Positions 26,077 to 34,500 of a DNA stretch of 64,000 bases are shown here, piece after piece (the first letter of the stretch is position 1; every line of letters starts with the position of its first letter). This stretch comes from Mycobacterium spongiae. Lineage in GTDB: Bacteria; Actinomycetota; Actinomycetes; Mycobacteriales; Mycobacteriaceae. Where the stretch lies: NCBI RefSeq assembly GCF_018278905.1, contig NZ_CP046600.1, positions 1,364,001-1,428,000 on the forward strand, in the 5' to 3' direction. Made by a program: the position numbers and the translations under genes. Below the pieces are notes generated by a model that searched no databases, was not told the DNA's origin, and saw only the letters and a list, made by a program, of their open reading frames with translations.

Positions 26077-27654
26077 TTAATTGGTCGGTGTGGCGAGGTT
26101 ATCTCCGGCGCCGGTCTTGCGTCCGCGACGGCGACGGCGCCGACGGGTGGTCTCGGAGCTACCAGTGCTGGAACTCGCCGCGGGAGCGGGACCGGAGCCA
26201 GCGTCCGAAGCGTCCTCGCCGTTGGCAGCTGGGTTGCTGGCAGGGTGTCCGGTGACCGGTTTACCGCCGCGCGTGCGGCGTCGGCGGGAGCCGTTTCTGT
26301 TGTTCGGCGGGCTTTTGGCGGTGCCGCTTTTCTGCCCGCCAGAGTCGGTGGAGCGCTTGCCGCGCGACGCGCGCGGCGTGCCGACCCTGCCGTCGGCATC
26401 GGTCGGGATCGCTAGCTCCGTATACAGGTGCGGCGAGCTGGAGTAGGTCTCGGCTGGATCAGGAGATCCGAGGCCAAGAGCATTGTCGATCATCGCCCAG
26501 CGGGGCAGCTCGTCCCAATCCACGAGCGTGACCGCGACTCCGGTGCGGCCGGCACGACCCGTCCGCCCGATGCGGTGGACGTACATCTTCTCGTCTTCGG
26601 GGCATTGGTAATTGATGACATGCGTGACGTCGTCGACGTCGATGCCGCGCGCAGCCACGTCAGTGGCGACCAGTACATCGATGTGGCTGGAGCGGAAGGC
26701 TTTGAGAGCCTTTTCGCGCGCTATCTGTCCGAGATCGCCATGGACTGCGCCCACAGCGAAACCGCGCTCGGTCAGCTCGTCGGCGACCTTTTGGGCCGTG
26801 CGCTTGGTGCGGGCGAAGATCATCGTCGCACCGCGATCTCGCGCCTGCAGGACACGGCTGACCAGCTCAACCTTGTCGAGCGCGTGGGCGCGATAGACAA
26901 ACTGCTCGGTGGCGTCGTGCACCGCGGAGGAATGCGGTGCTTCCGCTCGGATGTGCGTGGGCTGCGCCATGAACGTGCGGGCCAGGGTGATGATGGGGTC
27001 TGGCATGGTCGCCGAGAACAGCATCGACTGCCGATCGGTGGGAATTTGGCGAAGAATGCGCTCGATGTCGGGTAGGAATCCCAGGTCGAGCATCTCATCG
27101 GCCTCGTCGAGCACCAGCACGCACAATCCGCCCAACTGCAGGTGGCCCTGCTGACAGAGGTCCAGCAGGCGGCCGGGGGTGCCCACCACGACGTCGGCGC
27201 CGACGCGTAGCGCCTCGATCTGGGGCTCGTAGGCGCGTCCGCCGTAGATGGACACGACCGACAGCGGGCGCTCGCCGTTGGTATCGCTGTCTGCGGCCGC
27301 TCCCGCGGTCAGATATCTTGCGGCAACGGCGAGGTCATCGGTCACCTGCAGACACAGCTCGCGAGTGGGCACGACAATCAAGGCACGGGGAGTGCCGTTG
27401 AGAGGCCTGACCCCATCTCCGGAGGTGATGCGCTGCAGCAGCGGCACGCCGAACGCGAAGGTCTTGCCCATACCGGTTCGGGCCTGGCCGATCACGTCAT
27501 CGCCATCGAGCGCTAGCGGCAGGGTGAGTTCTTGGATAGCAAAGGGGGACTCGATGCCGTTTTCGGCTAATGCGCGGACTATCTCGTCGCGGACTCCGAG
27601 TGTGGCAAATGTTGGTTGAGGGCTTAGTTCAGTTGTGCTCTTCAATGCGGTCAT
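26077..27654 (-). CDS. rhlE: DEAD-box ATP-dependent RNA helicase RhlE
   Basis: A 525-residue helicase that remodels RNA or RNP, often in ribosome assembly and cold response. Motifs in order: Q motif IQELTLPLAL, motif I ARTGMGKT, motif Ia PTRELCLQV, motif II DEAD in VLDEADEMLDLGF, motif III SAT, motif V ATDVAARGID and motif VI HRIGRTGRAGR. A C-terminal 110-residue tail is very rich in Arg, Ser and Gly and would bind RNA. ATG 27654. Equivalent to H37Rv Rv3211. A 39-base hairpin-forming repeat lies 155 bases upstream. Confidence 0.93.
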   Translation of the reverse strand: MTALKSTTELSPQPTFATLGVRDEIVRALAENGIESPFAIQELTLPLALDGDDVIGQARTGMGKTFAFGVPLLQRITSGDGVRPLNGTPRALIVVPTRELCLQVTDDLAVAARYLTAGAAADSDTNGERPLSVVSIYGGRAYEPQIEALRVGADVVVGTPGRLLDLCQQGHLQLGGLCVLVLDEADEMLDLGFLPDIERILRQIPTDRQSMLFSATMPDPIITLARTFMAQPTHIRAEAPHSSAVHDATEQFVYRAHALDKVELVSRVLQARDRGATMIFARTKRTAQKVADELTERGFAVGAVHGDLGQIAREKALKAFRSSHIDVLVATDVAARGIDVDDVTHVINYQCPEDEKMYVHRIGRTGRAGRTGVAVTLVDWDELPRWAMIDNALGLGSPDPAETYSSSPHLYTELAIPTDADGRVGTPRASRGKRSTDSGGQKSGTAKSPPNNRNGSRRRRTRGGKPVTGHPASNPAANGEDASDAGSGPAPAASSSTGSSETTRRRRRRRGRKTGAGDNLATPTN

Positions 27655-27808
27655 CAGTTGGGTCAGGCGCCTTTCGGTGACGGTATCGGTCTTATGCCGG
27701 TGTTTCTCTGTCGCGGCTCACGCGCGCACGAGTTCCGACTCCGATCACGTCGCCGAGTCGCCGACCCACGCACATTCTCCAGTGGGTCCGCTACGTGCAC
27801 GCACATAT

Positions 27809-27847
27809 TCATTGGTAGTGGTGGTACAGACAAACCACTACCAATGA
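27809..27847. promoter_or_regulatory. Perfect 14-bp inverted repeat between rhlE and the ferritin-like gene
   Basis: Arms TCATTGGTAGTGGT and ACCACTACCAATGA around an 11-base loop, in a divergent promoter region. It could be a regulator's binding site or an RNA hairpin in the leader of either gene. A terminator is unlikely, because no gene ends here. Confidence 0.6.
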
Positions 27848-27911
27848 GCATCATAGCTGGTCGGCCGGCAGGCTCCCATTTTCCGATACGGCTGCCGACT
27901 AGAGTGTTGCC

Positions 27912-28607
27912 ATGACTTCGCCCTCGTCCGCTGACCAGGTGGCGGATTCGTCCAGGCCCCAGCTGCCGGCGGAGCATCCCGGCGTCAACGAACTGTTTGC
28001 CTTGCTGGCTTACGGCGAAGTCGCTGCTTTCTACCGCTTGACAGAGGAAGCACGCATGGCGCCGGATCTGCGCGGCCGGATCTCGATGGCGACTATGGCC
28101 GCCGCTGAGATGGGGCACTACGAGTTGCTGCGCGATGCGTTGGAACGTCGTGGTATCGACGTCGTGCCGGCGATGTCAAAGTACGCGTCGGCGCTCGAGA
28201 ATTACCACCGGCTGACGATGCCGAGCACGTGGCTGGAAGCCCTGGTCAAGGCCTATGTCGCTGACGCCTTGGCAGCCGATTTGTATCTGGAGATCGCCGA
28301 CGGGTTGCCCGACGAGGTTGCCGACGTCGTGCGGGGGGCGTTGTCGGAGACGGGGCACTCGCAGTTTGTCGTCTCCGAAGTGCGCGCGGCGGTGACTACG
28401 AGTGCCAAACAACGGAGTCGGCTGGCACTGTGGTCGCGTCGGCTGCTCGGCGAAGCAATCACTCAGGCGCAACTCGTGCTGGCCGACCACGACGAGCTGG
28501 TCGACTTGGTGGTATCCGGTACTGGTGGGCTGGCCCAGCTCGCCTCGTTCTTCGACCGCCTTCAGCAGACACACGATCAACGGATGCGCGAACTGGGTCT
28601 TGGTTAG
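27912..28607 (+). CDS. Ferritin-fold (MiaE-like) protein, Rv3210c-like
   Basis: A 231-residue helical protein with a plausible di-iron site: Glu36 in LLAYGEVAAF, E66-x-x-H69 in AAEMGHYE, and E146-x-x-H149 in LSETGHSQF. This two-ExxH four-helix pattern is that of ferritin-like folds and resembles tRNA hydroxylase MiaE. H37Rv Rv3210c is the counterpart and has no established function. The first 20 residues are disordered. ATG 27912 follows GAGTGTTGCC with no strong ribosome site. It diverges from rhlE across 257 bp and converges on the MmpS-like gene. Oxygen-dependent hydroxylation or iron binding is inference from the motif alone. Confidence 0.78.
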   Translation: MTSPSSADQVADSSRPQLPAEHPGVNELFALLAYGEVAAFYRLTEEARMAPDLRGRISMATMAAAEMGHYELLRDALERRGIDVVPAMSKYASALENYHRLTMPSTWLEALVKAYVADALAADLYLEIADGLPDEVADVVRGALSETGHSQFVVSEVRAAVTTSAKQRSRLALWSRRLLGEAITQAQLVLADHDELVDLVVSGTGGLAQLASFFDRLQQTHDQRMRELGLG

Positions 28608-28629
28608 CGCCGAGATGAGGCGCACCGAT

Positions 28630-29340
28630 CTAGCGCGTGCAGGTCGTGATGATCGAGTTGCTGGCCGAGGCTACAACCGGCTGGCCTGCGGCGTTCACGA
28701 TCGAACAATTGAGACGACTGTAGATGCTCGTCGCGACCACCGATTGGGTCTGCACGCCTGGGTTCAAGACCACCATCTTTGTCCATGGCAGTGACACGTT
28801 GAATTCGGTTTTAGGGAAGCCCTGCTCGTCGGTGTAGACGACGTTCACGAGGTCGAGGAGCTGTTTGGCTCCCGTCACGCGGTACACGACGGCGCGCGGG
28901 TTGAGGGCGGCACCCGGGGGTGCAGGGGTCGGTGGTACCGCAGCAGTTGGCGTTGGGATTGCCCCGATACCAGGCCCCAGGCTCGGGCTGGGACTGGCGG
29001 ACGGTGGTGTCAAGGTGGTGACCGTCTCCGGGGAAAGTGGTGATGTCCGGGATGGAGTGGGCGATGTACGTGGCGTGGTCTTCGGTGAGCTAGTGGGCGC
29101 GGCCGTCGTCCGCGGCGAGGCGGAGGTCGCTGTTCGGGGGGCTGGGGCTCCGACCGTGGCTTTTGTCGACGCGCTGTCTCCGCTATTGATGATGACCGCG
29201 GTCGCTATGGCACCGACGGCGACAACACCGCCGATGGTTGCTGCGAGCGGCCGCCACCGGCGATCGGCCGGCCACACCCACTCGCCGTCCGAGTCGGCCG
29301 AGCTGGACTCGAAATCATCAAGGTCGATTTCGCTGGTCAC
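28630..29340 (-). CDS. MmpS-like membrane protein (Rv3209-like)
   Basis: A protein of about 236 residues with one N-terminal membrane helix (AATIGGVVAVGAIATAVII), a long Thr/Pro/Ser-rich linker of about 90 residues and a C-terminal beta domain (VYRVTGAKQLLDLVNVVYTD to SASNSIITTCTR) of the MmpS kind. Two Cys (in LNCSIVN and TTCTR) may pair. MmpS proteins normally assist an MmpL transporter; none is nearby. The start is uncertain: GTG 29340 is the nearest usable codon before the acidic segment, but the frame is open to 29535. The 5' half is partly copied, in decayed form, in both PE_PGRS spacers. H37Rv Rv3209 is the counterpart with a shorter linker. Confidence 0.75.
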   Translation of the reverse strand: MTSEIDLDDFESSSADSDGEWVWPADRRWRPLAATIGGVVAVGAIATAVIINSGDSASTKATVGAPAPRTATSASPRTTAAPTSSPKTTPRTSPTPSRTSPLSPETVTTLTPPSASPSPSLGPGIGAIPTPTAAVPPTPAPPGAALNPRAVVYRVTGAKQLLDLVNVVYTDEQGFPKTEFNVSLPWTKMVVLNPGVQTQSVVATSIYSRLNCSIVNAAGQPVVASASNSIITTCTR

Positions 29341-30015
29341 GTAGTCTTCGGCGGTCGGGTAGTCCTCGACGTTCCGAACGCCTTCGTGGAGCGGGTTAGC
29401 TGTGTTACTGATGGTGCTGATGTTATTGGCGGCGGAATCCGCGACCGAGTGTCGCGCGGCGTGTCGGACTGGCCTAGACCTAACCGTTATGCACCTGCTT
29501 GCTTGCCGTGAACTCTCTCCTGAGGCGGGGAACATCCAGGCGGCCAGCTGAGGCCATTGGGTTCGTGATTGGGGATGCGGTGAAAGTTGTGACCAGGAAC
29601 ACGGATGTTTTCCCGATGGCGACGCGTCGATGAAGGTGCTGCGTGGCGACGCGCAGCATCTCGAGCCGCAAGGGGTAACTCCGGTAGCGGAATGCCGACA
29701 TGGCTGATAGCGCTAGCGGCACTAAACAGACACTGCTCCGGTCTTAATTCCATTGCACTAGAACATGATTCGAAGTCGCGCTATCCCTGCTTGCTTCGAA
29801 ACCGTGACTCGCTCTGCGCGGCGCCACGCTAGCTTGTTTGCCGGGTGACTGTTTTACGTTGTTCCCCTTGAACTTTCCATCGCGTCGATATCCGCTCGCT
29901 GGGTTTTCGTCCTGTGGCAGTACGGGATTTTGGCATTGGTCGCTTCCGGAGTTGTGGACCAAGTAGCGGCGCGCCGCGACCCGCACTCCGCCCACAGGGC
30001 CACTACGATCGCCGC
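29341..30015. other. 675-bp intergenic region between MmpS-like and DUF3097 genes
   Basis: No convincing gene. The first 180 bases or so (to about 29520) are the parent of the decayed copies found at 39100-39370 and 45590-45850, including the conserved CGGCGTGTCGGACTGG. The rest is divergent upstream sequence of two genes. Several open frames up to 90 codons lack ribosome sites or coding-like third positions. Confidence 0.6.
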
Positions 30016-30852
30016 GTGGTGGATCGCTATGGAACCGATGTGCTGGCTGGGGGGCGGCGTCGGAAGCCCCAATCGGTCCAGCACACAGTCGAGCTCGGAA
30101 TGGTTGTCGAGGATGCTCAAACGGGTTATGTCGGTGCCGTAGTCCGGGTGGAATACGGCCGCGTTGACCTCGAAGACCGACATGGCAAGACCCGCGGCTT
30201 TCCGCTAGGCCCCGGCTATCTCCTCGACGGACAACCGGTAATCCTCACGGCGCCGCGTCGTCCCGCGCCTGACCGAGCGAAACGAACAGCATCCGGTTCG
30301 ATCCCGGCTCCGGCTAGGCGGGCTCGAGCCGCGCGCGCCAGTCGGATCTATGTTGAGGGCCGTCACGACGCCGAACTGATCGCGCAGGTCTGGGGCGACG
30401 ACTTGCGAGTCGAAGGTGTCGTAGTCGAGCACCTCGGTGGCGTCGACGACCTAGTCCGGATCGTCGCCGACTTCCGCCCCGGACCCAGCCGCCGGCTAGG
30501 CGTCCTCGTGGACCACCTCGTCCCCGGATCCAAAGAAGCCCGGATTGCCGAAGCGGTGCGCCGCGGGCCAGGTGGCCCTGACGCCTTGGTTGTCGGTCAT
30601 CCCTATGTCGACATATGGCAGGCAGTGAAGCCGCAGCGGCTCGGGCTGACCAAGTGGCCAAGCGTGCCTAGGGACATCGAGTGGAAGCACGGAGTTTGTG
30701 AAGCGCTCGGGTGGCCGCACGCCGACCAGACGGACATCAGCAGCGCATGGCGACGCATCCGCTCGACGGTGCGCAACTGGAACGATCTGGAGTCAGCCCT
30801 AATAGGTCGAATCGAAGAGCTCATCGACTTCGTGACAGAGCCCGCGGCCTAA
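30016..30852 (+). CDS. DUF3097-family protein
   Basis: A 278-residue soluble protein. It begins VVDRYGTDVLAGGRRR, has a small beta domain (MVVEDAQTGYVGAVVRVEYG), and then RIYVEGRHDAELIAQVWG near residue 110, a TOPRIM-like EGxxDA sequence, followed by GVLVDHLVPGSKE and VVGHPYVDIWQAVKPQRLGL. This order and wording fit the DUF3097 family of actinobacteria, whose function is unknown; the TOPRIM-like motif suggests a nucleic-acid or phosphotransfer role. GTG 30016 gives the family N-terminus; GTG 30019 is an alternative. From memory the gene is absent at this place in H37Rv, so it marks one edge of the inserted block. Confidence 0.8.
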   Translation: MVDRYGTDVLAGGRRRKPQSVQHTVELGMVVEDAQTGYVGAVVRVEYGRVDLEDRHGKTRGFPLGPGYLLDGQPVILTAPRRPAPDRAKRTASGSIPAPARRARAARASRIYVEGRHDAELIAQVWGDDLRVEGVVVEHLGGVDDLVRIVADFRPGPSRRLGVLVDHLVPGSKEARIAEAVRRGPGGPDALVVGHPYVDIWQAVKPQRLGLTKWPSVPRDIEWKHGVCEALGWPHADQTDISSAWRRIRSTVRNWNDLESALIGRIEELIDFVTEPAA

Positions 30853-31400
30853 ATCGGGGGATCCGTCACGGGCGGATCCAGGGACATGGCTTGCCTTGGT
30901 TCGGTGTAGTAGCCGCTCGGAAGTTGCCCGAACGCGCTCAGAGCACAAGGCTCTTGGCGAGGATTTCTCCGGCTGCGGAGAGCGGGAGAGCCCCGACCGC
31001 CCGGCATGGATCGATTCACCCCCGAGGATTATCAGCAAAGTGGCGCATCTGGCCTCCGACGAGCACGCGAGCTTCCAATAGCGAGTTAAGGCGCCATACG
31101 TTTCGCAGCTTGTCGGGTATGCGGCCCCGTCGAACGACTCCAGGTGTTCTGCTACCTCCGATCAAGTATGGAGGCGGCGATCATCTGTGGTCGGGCCAGG
31201 CCCACCGGTGAAAGCATCGATGACATTCACCCCGTCCGGCTGCAGCCAATCGGAAGTCGCGTGAAACTGGGAGTTGTTGGCCCAGAAGATGTTCCGATGC
31301 ATCGGCGACGTTACGCCAATGGCGACACCCGTTGCTACTCAAACACTCGTCGTGTGGTGCTGGGGCCTGGGTGGGCTGGTCGGGGTGTGGGTGGGGTGGC
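30853..31400. other. Intergenic region before the first PE_PGRS gene
   Basis: About 550 bases with no gene that can be supported. A minus-strand frame at 31162-31302 codes 46 residues starting MHRNIFWANN and may be a relic of a coding sequence, but there is no ribosome site. G-rich sequence with a weak resemblance to the other PE_PGRS promoters begins near 31360. Confidence 0.5.
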
Positions 31401-31561
31401 TCTTATAGGTCGTGGAGTACATCGGCTGGGGTCTAAGCCACCCTGATTGCGAAACCGCCAGCTGACCAACCGCGGTGACGCATAGCTTCGCTCGCTAACG
31501 GTCGCGGTCGGTGTGCGGTTGCGGTCGCTAACTGCCGCTACAACTGTTCAGGAGCCCTCCG
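31401..31561 (+). promoter_or_regulatory. PE_PGRS leader 1 with TCTTATAGG element
   Basis: TCTTATAGGT at 31401 is a likely -10 region, preceded by a G-rich stretch and followed by a leader of about 150 bases conserved before all three PE_PGRS genes. Shared landmarks are GTCGTGGAG, GATTGCGAAACCGC, CTAACG and a final GTTCAGGAGCC with the ribosome site. Distance from TCTTATAGG to the GTG is 161. Confidence 0.65.
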
Positions 31562-34500
31562 GTGTCTTTTGTTTCGTTTACTCCCGATGTTTTCACTGGT
31601 GTTGTTGGTGATTTGGCCAGTATTGGTTCGGCGTTGGAGGCGGCGAACGCGGCGGCGGCTGCGGCGACGACGGAGGTGTTGGCTGCGGGTGGTGATGAGG
31701 TGTCGGCGCAGATTGCGGCGTTGTTCGGCATGTTCGGTCAGGAGTATCAGGCGATCGGTGCCCAGGTTGGGGCGTATCACGAGCAGTTCGTGGTGACGTT
31801 GCACAGTGGCGCGGTGTCGTATGCGGCTGCTGAGGCCGCCAATGTGGAGCAGACGGTGCTCAATGTGGTGAACGGTCCGACTCAGGTGTTGTTGGGGCGC
31901 CCGTTGGTGGGCAATGGTGCGAATGCCACCACGCCGGGTGGTGCGGGTGGGAATGGTGGGTTGTTGTGGGGTAGCGGCGGTAGTGGTGCGGCGGGGGCGG
32001 CTGGGCAGGCTGGGGGGGCCGGTGGGTCGGCGGGGTTGTTGGGCAACGGCGGCAACGGCGGAGCGGGCGGAACGGGTGGTGCCGCGGGTGGGGCCGGTGG
32101 CTCCGGCGGCTGGCTGTACGGCAATGGCGGCACCGGCGGCGCTGGCGGGATCGGCGGTGGCGCGGGCGGTGCCGGTGGCCGGGCTTGGCTGGTGGGCCAT
32201 GCAGGTATGGGTGGGGCCGGGGGCACGGGCGGCGTTCCCGGTGCCCTCGCTGGCGGCTCCGGCGGCGCCGGCGGCAGCGGTGGGTTGCTTTACGGCGACG
32301 GCGGCAACGGCGGCAACGGCAGTGCTGGGGCCGACAATGCCGCCGGCGATGGCGGTGCGGGCGGCGCCGGCGGCGATGGCGGCAGCGCTGGGCTGTTCGG
32401 GCATGGGGGCGTTGGCGGTGTGGGCGCTGATGGAGGCAGCGGCGGGCCGACTGTCGGCGGGGCTGACGGCGGGGCTGGCGGGGCCGGCGGTGACGGCGGT
32501 CGCGGCGGGTGGCTTTACGGCAATGGCGGCGCCAGTGGTGTCGGCGGCAACGGCGGCACCGGGCCCGGCAACGGCGGGGCTGGCGGTGCCGGCGGCAATG
32601 GCGGTGCCACTGGGCTGTTCGGACATGGTGGCACCGGAAGCGCCGGCGGCACCGGCGGGGCCGGCGGTGGTTTCAGCGGCGACGGCGGTGACGGCGGCAC
32701 CGGCGGCCGGGGCGGATGGATTTACGGTGACGGCGCCAGCGGCGGCGCGGGCGGGCACGGCGCCAATACCGGTGCTGGTGGTGCTGGTGGTGACGGCGGT
32801 GCTGGTGGGGCCGGCGGACTGATCGGGGCCGGCGGGGCTGGCGGGGCTGGCGGGGCCGGACAGGGCGGCTCGTCCGGTGGAGCTGGCGGGGCCGGCGGCC
32901 ATGGCGGCCATGGCGGTTGGCTGACCGGTGGCGGCGGCAACGGCGGGCACGGCGGGCAAGGCGGTAACGGTGTCACCGGCGGAGGGCCCGGCGGTGACGG
33001 CGGCAGCGGCGGCAACGCCGGTTGGCTCGCCGGTAGCGGCGGTAACGCCGGCAACGGCGGCAACGCCGGCAACGGCCCCACCAACGGCGGCCGCGGCGGC
33101 GCCGGCGGCAGCGCCGGGCTCGTCGGCCGCGGTGGCAACGGTGGGGCCGGCGGCAACGGCGCTGGCGGCGGCTTAGCCGGGCCGGACGGTGGGGCCGGCG
33201 GCGCCGGTGGGGCCGGCGGCAACGGTGGTGGACTGATCGGCGACGCTGGCCATGGCGGTGACGGCGGTAATGGGGGTATCGCCACCAACGGAGGCGACGG
33301 TGGCGCCGGTGGCGCCGGCGGGTCGGCGGGGCTGTTCGGTAACGGCGGTAACGGCGGCATCGGCGGTGCCGGCGCCACCAGCACTTCCGATGGCAGCGAC
33401 GGCGCTGGCGGTAACGGCGCGGCCGCCGGCCATGGTGGCTGGCTGTACGGCAGCGGCGGTAACGGTGGGGCCGGCGGCATCGGCGGCGGTGCCGGTGGGG
33501 CCGGCGGTAACGGCGGCTTCTTCGTTGGCAATGGCGGTAATGGCGGCGCTGGGAGTATGGGCTCTGCCGGCGGGGCTGGCGGTGCCGGTGGCGCGGGCGG
33601 TAATCCTGGCTGGCTGTTCGGGGCTGGCGGCACGGGCGGGGCCGGAGGCGCCGGCGCGAATGCGATAACGCCGGGTGCTGCCGGTGGCGCCGGTGGTGAC
33701 GGCGGTGCCGCCGGGCGCGGCGGGCTGTTTATGCGCGGTGGTGACGGCGGGCGCGGCGGTGCCGGCGGAACCGGTGCTGACGGCAGCCCTGCCGTTGGTG
33801 ACGGTGATCCCGGCGGTGTCGGCGGCGCTGGTGGTGTGGGTGGTGCTGGCGGCGCCGGCGGCAGGGCCCCGCTGGTCTTCGGCAACGGTGGGGCCGGCGG
33901 ACTTGGTGGTGACGGTGGTGGCGGCGGCGCGGGCGCCGCGGGCGCCGCTAGCGCCACCGGGATCGGTGGTGACGGCGGTAGGGGTGGCGCCGGTGGCGCC
34001 GCCGGCGCGGGCGGGCTTGGTGGCGCTGCCCAGATCTTCAGCCAAGCCGGCAGCACCGGCATCAGCGGCGATGGAGGTGACGGCGGGACCGGTGGTGCGG
34101 GTGGCGCCGGCGGTGACGGCACCGACGCCACCGCGGGCAGCGGCGCGACCGGCGGTACCGGTTTCGCGGGCGGGACCGGCGGTGTGGGTGGGGCCGGCGG
34201 TGACTCCGGCGCCGGCGGCACCAACGGCTCCGGCGGTGTCGGCGGTATCGGCGGTATAGGCGGCACCGGCGGCGCTGGCGGCAGCGGCGCCGACGGTGGA
34301 GCTGGGGTCGCCGGCGCCGATGGCGGCCAAGGCGGTACTGGCGGCATCGGCGGATCAGCAGGTGCGGGTGGCGCGGCCGGCGCCGGCGGCACCGGCGGCA
34401 CGACCGGCGCCGACGGCAGCGCCGGGGATGGCGGTACCGGCGGTCAGGGTGGCCTTGGTGGTGATGGTGGCAGCGGCATCGCCGGTGCGGCGGATGGCGG

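Noticed and set aside
29480..29832. Several small frames between the MmpS-like and DUF3097 genes
   Set aside because: No start signals, no coding-like third-position bias and mutual overlap on both strands.
31162..31302. Minus-strand frame of 46 codons starting MHRNIFWANN
   Set aside because: Looks protein-like, but no ribosome site, no recognised family and no continuation; at most a relic.
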